DNA from: Deltaproteobacteria bacterium | GTDB lineage: Bacteria > Myxococcota > UBA727 > VGSZ01 | Assembly: GCA_020850995.1 (NCBI GenBank) | Contig: JADZDP010000094.1 | Location: forward strand, 1-64,000 | Direction: 5' to 3' | DNA length: 64,000 nucleotides | Part shown: positions 52,245-61,690 of the stretch, in pieces | Position numbering within the stretch: the stretch's first letter is position 1 | How the letters are laid out: each line of letters starts with the position of its first letter | Notes under the pieces: generated by a model | What the model was told of the DNA's origin: nothing | The model's input: only the letters and a program-made list of their open reading frames with translations | Database searches by the model: none | Made by a program: the position numbers and the translations under genes

Positions 52245-53387
52245 GTGAGTGATGAGCACAGCCCCTGCGCCGGCAAGGTCCTGTTCTTCGCCAACACCGA
52301 TTGGTACCTCTACAACTTCCGCCTGCCGCTCGCGCGCGCGCTGCGAGAGCGGGGTCACGAGGTCGTGCTGGTGTGCCCCCCGGGCCGCTACGCCGAGCGC
52401 CTGCAGGCGGCCGGCTTCCGGTGGGTGCCCTTCCAGCTCACGCGTGACGGCGTCAACCCCGTGGGCGAGCTGGTCACGCTGCTGCGCTTGGTGGCGCTCT
52501 ATCGACGCGAGCGACCGCAGCTCGTGCACCACTTCACCATCAAGTGCGTGCTCTACGGCGGTTTCGCCGCGCGGCTCACCGGCTGCACCGCTGTGGTCGC
52601 GGCCATCACCGGCATCGGTCACGTCTTCACGAGCTCCTCGCTGCGCGCGCGCGTCGTGCGCGTCATCGTCAGCGCCGCCTACCGGATGGTGCTCGGGCGG
52701 CACGTCATCTTCCAAAACGCCGACGACCTCCAGGAGTTCGTCGTCCGCGGCCTGGTGAGCGAGGACCGCTGCACGCTCATCGGCGGCTCCGGCATCGACA
52801 TTGCGCGCTTCGCGCCGGCGCCGCGCACACCGGGGCCGCCCTGCGTGCTCATGGTCGCGCGCCTGCTCGCCGAGAAGGGCGTCGCCCAGTTCGTCGAGGC
52901 CGCGCGCATCGTGCGCGCCGCGGTCCCGCAGTGCCGCTTCCTCCTCGCCGGCGATCGCGACCCGGGCAACCCCTCCTCGATCACCGGGGAACAGGTGTCG
53001 TCGTGGCAGAGCGAGGGGCAGGTGGAGCTGCTCGGCCACGTCGAGGACGTCCTCCCCTTGCTCCACGCCGCCGACCTCGCGGTGCTGCCGAGCGTGCGAG
53101 AAGGGACGCCACGAAGCCTGCTCGAAGCGGCGGCCTGCGGCCTCGCCCTGGTCGCCACCGACGTGCCCGGTTGCCGTGAGGTGGTCAAAGACGGCGACAA
53201 CGGGCTGCTGGTCCCCGTGGGTGACGCCGCCGCGCTCGCGGCGGCCATCCGGACCTTGCTCGAAGACCCCGCGCGGCGTGCCCGCATGGGCGCTCGCTCC
53301 CGCGCACTCGCCTGTGAGCGCTTCTCGGAGGCCTCGGTCATCGAGCGCACCGTGGCGGTGTACCAACGGGCGCTGGCAGGTCGTTGA
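52245..53387 (+). CDS. GT4-family glycosyltransferase
   Basis: The 380-aa protein has ANTDWYLYNFRLPLARALRERG at the N-terminus, GSGIDIARFAP in the middle and REGTPRSLLEAAACGLALVATDVPG with the E-x7-E motif followed by CREVVKDGDNGLLVP. This matches retaining GT4 enzymes such as PglA-like transferases that act on undecaprenyl-linked sugars. GTG 52245 is the only start in frame close to the gap. It ends the plus-strand group; the next gene is convergent, 32 nt away. Confidence 0.93.
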   Translation: MSDEHSPCAGKVLFFANTDWYLYNFRLPLARALRERGHEVVLVCPPGRYAERLQAAGFRWVPFQLTRDGVNPVGELVTLLRLVALYRRERPQLVHHFTIKCVLYGGFAARLTGCTAVVAAITGIGHVFTSSSLRARVVRVIVSAAYRMVLGRHVIFQNADDLQEFVVRGLVSEDRCTLIGGSGIDIARFAPAPRTPGPPCVLMVARLLAEKGVAQFVEAARIVRAAVPQCRFLLAGDRDPGNPSSITGEQVSSWQSEGQVELLGHVEDVLPLLHAADLAVLPSVREGTPRSLLEAAACGLALVATDVPGCREVVKDGDNGLLVPVGDAAALAAAIRTLLEDPARRARMGARSRALACERFSEASVIERTVAVYQRALAGR

Positions 53388-53419
53388 AGACAACGCTGGA
53401 GAGCTGGCGGGGTCCGGGG

Positions 53420-54532
53420 TCAGCGGCGAGCGAGCAGTCGCAACAGATCGGCGTAGCGATGGTGCACGATCAGCCCAACCACCACCGCCAGACCCGCGAG
53501 CACCGCCGCGAGCCCAGCGATGACGATGCGGCGGGGCTTGCTCTTGAGCTCGGGCGCCACCGCTGCGTCGATGACCTGAATGATCGCGCCCTCGCGCGCC
53601 TCGTCGACGCGGGCCAGCTCGTACTGCTTCGCCATCAGCTCGAAGAGGGTCTCGCCGTATTTGAAGTCGCGAAACGCCTTCATGTATTCGGAGCTCTTCT
53701 CGCCGCTCGCCGATCCCTCGGCGCCGGTGAGCTGTGCCTTGAGCGCGGCGAGCTCGGCGCGGGCCTGGCGCAGGTCGGGGTTGTCGTCGGTGGCGAAGCC
53801 GCGCATGGAGGCGATGGCCACCTCTTGCGCCGTGACCATCGCCTTCAGCCGCGCGAGCCCGGCCACGGCGGCCTGCGGGCTGACGGCCAGGGCCGACTCC
53901 GAGATCTTCGCCGCGTTCAGCCGCTCCTCGGCGGCGCTCAGCTCGGTGCGAGCGCTCTTCATCTGCCCCTCGAAGAACACCCGTCGCTGTGAGGCCTCGC
54001 CGACCGCCACCTCGGTCATGAGGCGGCGCAGCTCGTCCACGAAGGCGTTCGCCATGTCTGCTGCGCGCTTCGGGTCGTGGTCATCCACCTGCACCGTGAT
54101 CAGGCTGTCTTTCTTGCCAACCGTGATGCTGATGTTGTCGAGCAGCTCCTTGCGCGCCTCGTCCGTGAGCTCTTCGTCGTAGACCTTGCGCAGCTCGAAG
54201 CGCTCGATGATCGCGTCCGTCACCTTGCGGCTCTTGAGGAAGCTCACGTACTGGTCGACGGGGTTCTTCAGCCCGGCAGCGCCGCCGGCGAGCCCACCGA
54301 GCACGCCGAGCTGACCGGCCAGCATGGAGATCGCCGAGGAGCTCTGCTGCGCCGGCGGCATCACCAGCGTCGAGGCGGTGAAGGTCTTCGGCACCAGGAA
54401 GCTGAGACCAAAGCTCAGCACGCCGACGAGCGCCGGCACCGCCACCCACAAGCGCCAACGCGTCCGCAGCATGCGTGCAAGATCGAGCCACTCGGGCTCG
54501 TCGACTCGGGCGGGACCGGTGGCGTCCGTCAT
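53420..54532 (-). CDS. Wzz-like chain-length determinant
   Basis: The 370-aa protein has two membrane helices: LWVAVPALVGVLSFGLSFL near the N-terminus and IVIAGLAAVLAGLAVVVGLIV near the C-terminus, with a long coiled-coil periplasmic part between (ELSAAEERLNAAKISE; RQARAELAALKAQL). This is the PCP/Wzz layout, without the C-terminal tyrosine kinase seen in Wzc. It would set polymer length or link Wzy to the exporter. ATG 54532 is six nt after the stop of the SLBB gene; a GTG at 54535 is an alternative. Confidence 0.92.
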   Translation of the reverse strand: MTDATGPARVDEPEWLDLARMLRTRWRLWVAVPALVGVLSFGLSFLVPKTFTASTLVMPPAQQSSSAISMLAGQLGVLGGLAGGAAGLKNPVDQYVSFLKSRKVTDAIIERFELRKVYDEELTDEARKELLDNISITVGKKDSLITVQVDDHDPKRAADMANAFVDELRRLMTEVAVGEASQRRVFFEGQMKSARTELSAAEERLNAAKISESALAVSPQAAVAGLARLKAMVTAQEVAIASMRGFATDDNPDLRQARAELAALKAQLTGAEGSASGEKSSEYMKAFRDFKYGETLFELMAKQYELARVDEAREGAIIQVIDAAVAPELKSKPRRIVIAGLAAVLAGLAVVVGLIVHHRYADLLRLLARR

Positions 54533-54538
54533 CACCGA

Positions 54539-56971
54539 CTACCGAAATACCGCGATCGCGGCCGCCGCCAAACCCATGTTCGCCAGGATCTGCGTCCAGT
54601 CCTTGAGGCCGCGCATGAACACGGTGTAGCCGGTCTCGAGGTCGACGCGCTCCGGCACCACGATGACGTCGCCAGGTTGCAGGCGCAGGTCCACGGGCTG
54701 CGGCCCCAGGAAGGCCCAGAAGCTGCGGTTGCGCCCGAGCACGCTGCCGTCGGCGCGCAACACGAACAGGTTCTCCGGGTCCGCCGAGGCGGTCTGGCCG
54801 GCGATGTCGAGGTACTGCCCCGTGGTGCGACCCTCTTTCCACAACAGGCTGTTCTCGTTGTGCACGGCGCCGAGCACGGTGACGAACGAGGGCCGCGCCG
54901 GCACGAAGATCTCGTCGTCGGCCTCGAGCATGACCTCGGGGAGCGTGGGTGAGGAGGGGTCGAGCTCGAGCGACACCCGCCCCTCGGGCGTGAGCGCGCG
55001 CAGCTTGTCGAGCCGCTCGCGCGCCAGGCGCTCCTCGGTCTGCAGCTGCGCTTGCACCGCCGCCGCCATGCCGGCATCGGCGGCGCCGGCCAGGTTCGCC
55101 TGGCGCGTGGCCAACCCTTCGCGCATCTGCGCCTCGAGCTGGCGCACCACCAAGTCGAGTTGGTGGCGTTGTGCGTCGCGCACGCTGGCGCGCCGAAGCG
55201 CGAGCCCGTAGGGATACGCCTGCTCGGTGAGGCCCCCGACGCGCGCGATGAGCGAGCGCAGCGTCTCGCCGGGCGCGAGCTGGTACACGCCGGGCGCGCC
55301 CACCTCGCCCTCGACGCGGACCAGCCGCGTGCGCTTGGCCTGCGGCACCGCCAGGTCGCTCTCGCCGAAGATGGTGATGACGTCGCCGGCCTCGAGCTTC
55401 AGGTTGTGCGCCGGGTCGTCTTCCAGCACCGCCTTGCCGAGGTGGAAGGGGATGAGCTCGGTGGCCAGCGTCTGGTGGTTGAGGCGCTCGACGACGGCGT
55501 ACTCCCAGTTGATCTTCTCGAGCATCTCCTTGATGTCGCGCTGCGTTTGCGCGAGGCCGGTTTGGCTGGATCCGGTCCAGAAGGGCACCTTGATGGGTGG
55601 CGGCTCCTCGATTTGACCAAGCGGCCCGTAGGTGGGCTTCGCCTTCGGCGGCGGCTCTGCGTATTGCACGAGCACGTTCTTGCGCACGTAGTAGTCGTAG
55701 CTGATGAGCGCGTCTCGATCGGGGATGACGTCGCGCACGCGCATGCCAGGCCGGTGGGGGTAGCGCCGGGGCACGGCGACGTTGCCGCGCAGCGTGACCG
55801 CGTTGGTGTATTCGGGGCTGACGGGGAACACCGTGAGGATGTCGCCGTCTTTGAGCGGCGTGCCGAGGCCGCTGTCGTCCAGGGCAACGGCGGCGAGCGA
55901 GCGCGCGACCTTCGCTGCCGGGTCGAGGCGCTCGAGGGTCGCGCGCAGCTTGCTGGCCGTCACCGGCAGCCCGCCGGCGACGGCGAACAGCGCGCTCAGG
56001 CTCTCGTCGGCGCCCTTGAGCTCGTAGACGGCCTCCACCGGCACGTGGCCGAGCAGCGCCACGCGCGGGCCGGCAACGGGATAGACGATGGTGTCGCCAG
56101 CGAGCAGCGCGACGTCGCCGCTCTTGTCGCCGGTGCTCATGAAGGCATAGAGGTCGAGATCGGCGGCGACCTTGCCCTCACGCACGAGCTGGATGTGTCG
56201 CAGGCTGCCGTTGCTGTTGGGGCCGCCGGTGGCGAAGAGCGCGTTGACCAAGGACGAGCGGCTGCTCACGGTGTACTTGCCCGGCGAGCGCGCTTGGCCA
56301 ACGACGTAGACATCGATGGAGCGCAGCGCGCCTAACGTGGCGGTGACGGTGAAGTTGCGGAAGCTGCGCTCGAGCTGTTTGGTGAGGAAGCTCTCGAGAT
56401 CGCCGGCGCGCACGCCGGCGACGGTGACGGTGCCCACCTTCGGCAGCGCCACGCGGCCGGTGCGGTCGACGACCACGTGCAGGGGCATCTCGACGGCGCC
56501 GCTGACGTGCCCGATGATGTCGTCGCCAGGGCCGATCAGGTAGTCGGCCGGGGCCGGCGACCCCTTGGCGGGCGCGAAGGTGCTCGGCGGCTCGAGGAAG
56601 GCGTCGAAGCCGGCCATGGGCGGCACGCGCCCGACGCTGGCCTCGACGAAGCGCTGGAAGTTGTTCGGCGGCAGGGGCTTGGGCCGGGGCTTCTTGGGCG
56701 CGGCGCGGGGCTGGGTGTTCGGGTCGGCATAGCCCATCCCTGGGCCGCGCTGGCGCTGGCCGGCCACCGAGGGGGTGGCCGCCGGCAGCGGTGCGAGCGC
56801 GTTGAGCGGGTCGTCGGCCGGATCACCGTACGCATCCCCCGCGCCTGGCCCGCCCTGCGCCTGCAAGAGGGCCTCTAGGCTGGCCTCGTCTTGGGCGCGG
56901 GCGCGGGGTGCAAGGGCCGCGATCGCGACCAGCGCGATCGCCCGCCAGGGTGGAGCTGCGAAGCCGATCAT
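54539..56971 (-). CDS. Polysaccharide export outer-membrane protein with SLBB domains (Wza-like)
   Basis: The 810-aa protein has a signal peptide (AIALVAIAALAPRARAQ), a Pro-rich N-terminal region, a Poly_export domain (DYLIGPGDDIIGHVSG ... VDRTGRVALPKVGTVTVAG) and several SLBB units (VYVVGQARSPGKYTVSS; VRVEGEVGAPGVYQLAPGETLRSLI). The C-terminal hydrophobic end could form the outer-membrane helix. It lacks the lipobox Cys of classic Wza and is twice as long, like the large multi-SLBB exporters. Its gene precedes wzz-like 54532 in a two-gene operon, divergent from the initiating transferase. Confidence 0.93.
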   Translation of the reverse strand: MIGFAAPPWRAIALVAIAALAPRARAQDEASLEALLQAQGGPGAGDAYGDPADDPLNALAPLPAATPSVAGQRQRGPGMGYADPNTQPRAAPKKPRPKPLPPNNFQRFVEASVGRVPPMAGFDAFLEPPSTFAPAKGSPAPADYLIGPGDDIIGHVSGAVEMPLHVVVDRTGRVALPKVGTVTVAGVRAGDLESFLTKQLERSFRNFTVTATLGALRSIDVYVVGQARSPGKYTVSSRSSLVNALFATGGPNSNGSLRHIQLVREGKVAADLDLYAFMSTGDKSGDVALLAGDTIVYPVAGPRVALLGHVPVEAVYELKGADESLSALFAVAGGLPVTASKLRATLERLDPAAKVARSLAAVALDDSGLGTPLKDGDILTVFPVSPEYTNAVTLRGNVAVPRRYPHRPGMRVRDVIPDRDALISYDYYVRKNVLVQYAEPPPKAKPTYGPLGQIEEPPPIKVPFWTGSSQTGLAQTQRDIKEMLEKINWEYAVVERLNHQTLATELIPFHLGKAVLEDDPAHNLKLEAGDVITIFGESDLAVPQAKRTRLVRVEGEVGAPGVYQLAPGETLRSLIARVGGLTEQAYPYGLALRRASVRDAQRHQLDLVVRQLEAQMREGLATRQANLAGAADAGMAAAVQAQLQTEERLARERLDKLRALTPEGRVSLELDPSSPTLPEVMLEADDEIFVPARPSFVTVLGAVHNENSLLWKEGRTTGQYLDIAGQTASADPENLFVLRADGSVLGRNRSFWAFLGPQPVDLRLQPGDVIVVPERVDLETGYTVFMRGLKDWTQILANMGLAAAAIAVFR

Positions 56972-57302
56972 CGACCGTTCCGTCTACGGCCCACTTGCTC
57001 AGCGCGCAAATTCCCGGCCCCTGTGATGCGATGCGGCATCACCGAAGCTCCCGATGGGCAAGGGTCCTGTGTGAAAATGCCCATGATCGAAACACGATCC
57101 GATGATCCGAAACTTGCTGGTGAAACAGCTTGCCGTGGTGCATTCTATCAAGCGCTCCGCCTGCTGACCGTAGGGGGAGTCATGTTGTGGACTTGTCAGA
57201 GGAGGCTGCAGTGAGGGAGCAGCGTTCCGGCGGCGGCGCTGAACAGCGCCAAGGGGCCTCAGCAAACAACCTTGTGTGGGTGTTTGTCTGCGGGGGGCCT
57301 AC
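56972..57302. promoter_or_regulatory. Intergenic region of 331 bp between divergent polysaccharide operons
   Basis: It must hold promoters for the exporter operon (minus) and the initiating transferase (plus). Seen near the plus-strand gene: a perfect hairpin GGCGCT-GAAC-AGCGCC (57235-57250) and a longer imperfect one with arms CAGCAAACA and TGTTTGTCTG (57260-57290). A 10-codon ATG frame (57182-57214, MLWTCQRRLQ) precedes these. It is locally less GC-rich than the coding DNA (for example GTGAAAATGCCCATGATCG). No sigma-70 or sigma-54 site can be named with confidence. Confidence 0.5.
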
Positions 57303-58802
57303 ATGCTGAGCTACCTTTGTGCGTTCGGCGTTGCCTTCGTCGTGGCTGCGGTGGTGGCCCCGCTCGTTGCTCGCGTCGCGCACCGCTACCAGCTCATCGA
57401 CCAACCCGATGCGGTGCGCAAGCTGCACGGGCGCGCGGTGCCGCGGCTCGGCGGCATCGCTGTCGTGCTCGCCTTCCTCACCCCCATCGCCGCCCTCGCC
57501 ACGTACGACAACGACATCGCGCTGGCGCTCCAGGCCGACGCCACGCGGGCCCTCGCCTTCGGCGTCGGCTCCCTCAGCATCGTCGCGCTCGGCATCTTCG
57601 ACGACGTCCGCGGCACCGACGCCCGCCAGAAATTCGCCGTGCAGCTCTTGGTGGCTGGCGCCATGTGGGCGGCAGGCTTTCGCATCGAGGAAGTGGGTGG
57701 CTCCCTCGGCTTCGCGGTTGATCTCGGCTGGCTGTCGTTGCCCATGACGGTCGTGTGGATCGTGGGCGTCGTGAACGCCGTGAACCTCATCGACGGCCTC
57801 GATGGCTTGGCGTCGGGCATCGCCCTGGCTGCCACGCTCGTGCTCCTGGCGGTCGCGTTCGCCGGCGATCAGGTCCTGCTGGTCCTGCTGATGGCGGCGC
57901 TGGCCGGCGCGCTGGTCGGCTTCCTCATCTTCAACTTCAACCCGGCGCGCATCTTCCTCGGCGACTCCGGCTCGCTCTTCCTCGGCTTCGTGCTCGCGGT
58001 GGGCTCGCTGTGGACGCACCAGAAGGCCAGCACCGCCGTCACTGTGCTGCTGATCCCGCTGTTCGCGCTGGCGGTGCCCCTGATCGACACCACGCTGTGC
58101 ATCGTGCGCCGCGTGGCGCGCAACCAGAACCCCTTCTCGCCCGATCGCGAACACCTGCATCACCGGCTCATGGCGCTCGGGCACTCCCACCGCAGCGCCG
58201 TGCTCACCCTGTGGGGCGTCGCGGGCGTGTTCGGGCTCGCGGCCGTCGAGATGCTCGACGACAATCCGGTTCGGCGCGGCTTCGCCGTGGTGGCGGCCAT
58301 CGCCATCGGCGCGCTGTTGGTGTGGCGCGTCGGTGTCTTTGGCGTGGTCCCCATCTCGGGCAAGAAGCTCGTGGTGCGCGCGCGGAGCATCGCGACCAAG
58401 GTCCGCGCGGCGCCAAACCTCGACACCGCCTGGCGCGAGGTGGAGGCGGTGCTACCGACCCTCGGCTGCAACGAGGTGCGCCTCGAGATCCGCGATGGGC
58501 GAGCCGCGGTCCGCACGCTGGTGTGGAACAACCGCGACGTGGCCCCCGCCGACCAGGCCAAGCGATCGGTGCTGCGCCTGCCCGTAGGCCGCCGTGACGT
58601 CGTCGGCGAGCTGAAGGTGACCTGGAACAAGCAGCCCACCACCGCGCCCATGCATGCGGCCCGCAAGAAGGCGCTGCGCTCGCTGCACGTGGCGCTCAGC
58701 GACCTCCAGCAGCCGCAGCGCCAGCTCATTCACAGCGCTGGCGGCGAGCCTGCGCTGTGGGGCACCAAGGCCCAGCCCGCCGGACGCGCGGTGCTCGATT
58801 GA
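57303..58802 (+). CDS. Polyisoprenyl-phosphate HexNAc-1-phosphate transferase (WecA/MraY family) with C-terminal extension
   Basis: Starts glycan assembly by moving a sugar-1-phosphate to undecaprenyl phosphate. The 499-aa protein (ATG 57303) has about ten membrane helices and the family motifs: KLHGRAVPRLGG, GIFDDVRG, NAVNLIDGLDGLASG, IFNFNPARIFLGDSGS and HLHHRL. After the last helix (near residue 345) a cytoplasmic extension of about 150 residues remains, containing LGCNEVRLEIRDGRAAVRTLVW and VLRLPVGRRDVVGELKVTW, which looks like a GAF-type fold and is absent from WecA. The next gene starts within its stop (TGATG). Confidence 0.9.
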   Translation: MLSYLCAFGVAFVVAAVVAPLVARVAHRYQLIDQPDAVRKLHGRAVPRLGGIAVVLAFLTPIAALATYDNDIALALQADATRALAFGVGSLSIVALGIFDDVRGTDARQKFAVQLLVAGAMWAAGFRIEEVGGSLGFAVDLGWLSLPMTVVWIVGVVNAVNLIDGLDGLASGIALAATLVLLAVAFAGDQVLLVLLMAALAGALVGFLIFNFNPARIFLGDSGSLFLGFVLAVGSLWTHQKASTAVTVLLIPLFALAVPLIDTTLCIVRRVARNQNPFSPDREHLHHRLMALGHSHRSAVLTLWGVAGVFGLAAVEMLDDNPVRRGFAVVAAIAIGALLVWRVGVFGVVPISGKKLVVRARSIATKVRAAPNLDTAWREVEAVLPTLGCNEVRLEIRDGRAAVRTLVWNNRDVAPADQAKRSVLRLPVGRRDVVGELKVTWNKQPTTAPMHAARKKALRSLHVALSDLQQPQRQLIHSAGGEPALWGTKAQPAGRAVLD

Positions 58803-60475
58803 TGCTCGAGCGCGCACTCGCGTGCGCGCTCGCTCTCGCCGCCGCCCCAGCCCTCGCGCAGCACGTCGCCGATCCCAACGACGCCCTCTACACCGAGCTC
58901 GAGGTCTGGGAGGCGCAGGGCCTGCTGCCGCGCCTGCCCGCCCTGCAACCCTACCCGCTGCAGATGGTGCGCCGGCTGCTCGAGGACGTGGCGGGCAACC
59001 ACGCCGCCACCACGGCCGATCGTCGGCGAGCGTCGTGGCTGCTCTCGCAGCTCGACGACCCGCTGCACCTCACGCTGCGCCTCGAGGAGCGCCGCGCCAG
59101 TGACGCCGGCGGCCCCTTCGTCAAGGCCACCATCGAGCCCTCACTGCAAGGCATGGTAACGAGCTGGCTCGGCGGCGCCGCGCGCTACCAGCTCATGGCC
59201 GTGCGCACCGACGACGACCTGGCGCTGCCAGCCTTCTCGGGGGCGCGCGAAGACCTGGTGTACGACGACGCTGACCTCGACATCGGCGGCCAGACCCTCT
59301 TGCTGCGCCAGACCTCGCACGGCTCCTTGGGCATCGGCGACGGCGCGGGCGAGCTCTTGTTCCAGGCCGGCATCGGCCGCCACCGCGTGGGCCCCTTCTG
59401 GCACAACGGCATCATCGTCGGCGAACAAGCGCCACAGGCGGGCGCGTTCTCGCTGGTGTTCCGGCGCCCCATGCTCACCGCGCACCTGGCGCTCTACGAG
59501 CTTGCCGCCACCGACGACGCGGGCCTGGGCGCCGTTACGGGCAAGCACCTGCACCTGCACGCCATCGACTTCCACGCAGCGCCCTGGCTCGACCTGGGCG
59601 CCTTCGAGGCCATGGTCTCGGGCGGGCGCTTCGAGCTGCTCTACTTCATCCCCGTGGCGACGTACTTTCACAGCCAGGGCCTGAGCGGCTTTGCCGACAA
59701 CTCGCTGGTGGGCGTGAACGCGCGGCTGAGCCCGCTCACGGGGCTCGACGTGAAGGGCGTGGTCTTTCTCGACGACGCCAGCTTCAACGAGATGGCGCGC
59801 CTGCAATTCGACACCAAGTACAAGCTGGCCGCGCAGGTGGGCGTGGCGCTATCGCCAGCGGCGCTCCTTGGTCGCGGGCAGCGAGGCCTGCACCAGGGCA
59901 TACGCCTCGTCACCATCGATTACACCGCGGTGATGCCGTACATGTACACGCACATCGGCGACGGCAGCGGCGGCACCAACTGGTTCAACTACACGAACGT
60001 CGGGCAGAACTTTGGGCCGGCGCTACCGCCGAACGCCGATCGGGTGCAGCTGCGCGCGCTCTTTCGCGCGCGCGACGACGTGGAGCGCGGCCTGTTGGAC
60101 ATCGAGGCCCACGGGGCGCTGGTGCGGCACGGCAACGCCAGCGCCGGCGTCATCCCCGGGCGCGACGGCTCCGTGCTCGACGACGGCTACCTCGACGGCG
60201 AGCCCACCTTCCAGCCGCCCTTCGATGACCCCACCGGGCAGCCCCATACGCGCTTCCTCACCCAGCCCGTCATCGAACACACGCTGCAGCTCGGCGCCGG
60301 CGCCACCTTCACGCTCGACGGCGGGCAGCTCTCGTCTGCGGGCTGGGATCGCGGCATCGGCGGCGTCACGGCGGTGGCCCGCTATACCCTGGAGCTGCGC
60401 GGCAACGCGGGCCTGGTGTCTGGTGCGAGCACCATCGCTCACTACGGCGAGCTCTCGGTGGCCTGGCGCTACTGA
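58802..60475 (+). CDS. Wzi-like outer-membrane beta-barrel protein (copy 2)
   Basis: The 557-aa protein begins with a signal peptide (LACALALAAAPALAQ) and an N-terminal helical motif, DALYTELEVWEAQGLLPRLPALQPYPLQMVRRLL, typical of the Wzi family. The rest is strand-rich with short turns and ends in LSVAWRY, the terminal aromatic expected of outer-membrane barrels. Coupled to the initiating transferase by TGATG. It probably holds or organises the polymer on the cell surface. A second Wzi-like protein is at 43182. Confidence 0.85.
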   Translation: MLERALACALALAAAPALAQHVADPNDALYTELEVWEAQGLLPRLPALQPYPLQMVRRLLEDVAGNHAATTADRRRASWLLSQLDDPLHLTLRLEERRASDAGGPFVKATIEPSLQGMVTSWLGGAARYQLMAVRTDDDLALPAFSGAREDLVYDDADLDIGGQTLLLRQTSHGSLGIGDGAGELLFQAGIGRHRVGPFWHNGIIVGEQAPQAGAFSLVFRRPMLTAHLALYELAATDDAGLGAVTGKHLHLHAIDFHAAPWLDLGAFEAMVSGGRFELLYFIPVATYFHSQGLSGFADNSLVGVNARLSPLTGLDVKGVVFLDDASFNEMARLQFDTKYKLAAQVGVALSPAALLGRGQRGLHQGIRLVTIDYTAVMPYMYTHIGDGSGGTNWFNYTNVGQNFGPALPPNADRVQLRALFRARDDVERGLLDIEAHGALVRHGNASAGVIPGRDGSVLDDGYLDGEPTFQPPFDDPTGQPHTRFLTQPVIEHTLQLGAGATFTLDGGQLSSAGWDRGIGGVTAVARYTLELRGNAGLVSGASTIAHYGELSVAWRY

Positions 60476-60605
60476 ACGCGAGCAGACCCGCTCGGCTCAC
60501 GCCTCGGCGGCTTTTTGCCGCACCCAGATCCGCACCAACACCGTTGACCCGCTAGCTTCAAGAAGCCAAGACCGAGAGGTCGTCAGACTCTTCGCTGGAG
60601 CACGT

Positions 60606-61625
60606 ATGGCGGGTGAGCTCGCAACGGGGCACACGGATCGCGAGGGCGCGCTGGCCGACAGTTGCGGCCGCACGGTTAAGAGCCTGCGCATCTCGGTCAC
60701 CGACCGTTGCAACCTGCGCTGCGAGTACTGCCTGCCGCGCGGGCTGCATGCCTTCGAGCGCCCCGACGAGCTGCTCTCCTTCGACGACATCAGCTGCATC
60801 GTGCGCGTGGCCAGCCGCCTGGGCGTCAACCGGGTGCGCATCACCGGCGGCGAGCCCCTGGTGCGCGCCGGCGTGCCCGACCTCATCGCGCAGCTCAAGC
60901 GCGAGACCACCGTGCGCGAGGTGGCCATGACCACCAACGGCATGCTGCTCGAGCGCCACGTCGACCAGCTGGCCGCCGCGGGGCTCGATCGGCTCACGGT
61001 CAGCGTCGACTCGCTCAAGCCCGAGCGCTTCAAGGCCATCACCTGCACCGGCTCGCTCGACGACGTGTGGCGCGGCGTGCGCAAGGCCGCCGCCGCGGGC
61101 CTGCGCCCGCTCAAGATCAACGTCTTGGTCTTGAAGGGCATGAACGACGACGAGATCGACGCGTGGGTAGAGCTCACGCGTGAGCACGACCTGGTGGTGC
61201 GCCTGCTCGAGCTCATGCCCGTGGGCGAAGGCGCGGCGCAGAACCTGGCTGAGCGCTACGTCGATCTCACCAAGGTGCGCCAGCGCCTGACCCAGGACTA
61301 CGGCTTGGTGTCGACGAGCGGGCTGCCCGGCAACGGCCCGGCGCGCTACTGGCGCATCCCCGGCGCGCTCGGCGTGGTGGGCTTCATCACGCCCATCTCC
61401 GATCGCTACTGCGACACCTGCAGCCGCTTCCGCCTCACCTCCACCGGCGAGCTGCGCCCCTGCCTCGCCTACGAGGTGAGCGTGCCCCTGCGCGACGCAG
61501 CGCGCGCGCGTGACGAGGCGCTCCTCGAGGCGCGCTTCGCCAGCGCCGCCGCGCTCAAGCCCATGGGCCACGCGTGGAGCGAGGGCGCCATCACGACCAT
61601 CGGGATGTCACGGATCGGGGGCTAG
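60606..61625 (+). CDS. moaA: GTP 3',8-cyclase MoaA (molybdenum cofactor)
   Basis: The radical SAM enzyme that starts molybdopterin synthesis from GTP. The 339-aa protein has CNLRCEYC (Cys35, 39, 42), ITGGEP, and a C-terminal second cluster motif CDTCSRF with a later Cys in LRPCL, and ends with IGG, the Gly-Gly tail needed by MoaA. ATG 60606 is preceded by GGAG at five nt. It is not part of the polysaccharide locus by function; no other moa gene is in the window. Confidence 0.95.
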   Translation: MAGELATGHTDREGALADSCGRTVKSLRISVTDRCNLRCEYCLPRGLHAFERPDELLSFDDISCIVRVASRLGVNRVRITGGEPLVRAGVPDLIAQLKRETTVREVAMTTNGMLLERHVDQLAAAGLDRLTVSVDSLKPERFKAITCTGSLDDVWRGVRKAAAAGLRPLKINVLVLKGMNDDEIDAWVELTREHDLVVRLLELMPVGEGAAQNLAERYVDLTKVRQRLTQDYGLVSTSGLPGNGPARYWRIPGALGVVGFITPISDRYCDTCSRFRLTSTGELRPCLAYEVSVPLRDAARARDEALLEARFASAAALKPMGHAWSEGAITTIGMSRIGG

Positions 61626-61690
61626 TGCGTGTCCCTGAACGCACGACCCCCACTGCCCCCTCTTTCGATTGGCCGCATGACATCGCGGCT

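Noticed and set aside
60480..60605. Intrinsic terminator and promoter before moaA
   Set aside because: The short CGCCTCGGCG stem with GCTTTTT is weak and no matching -35/-10 pair could be found with good spacing, so neither was listed as a feature.
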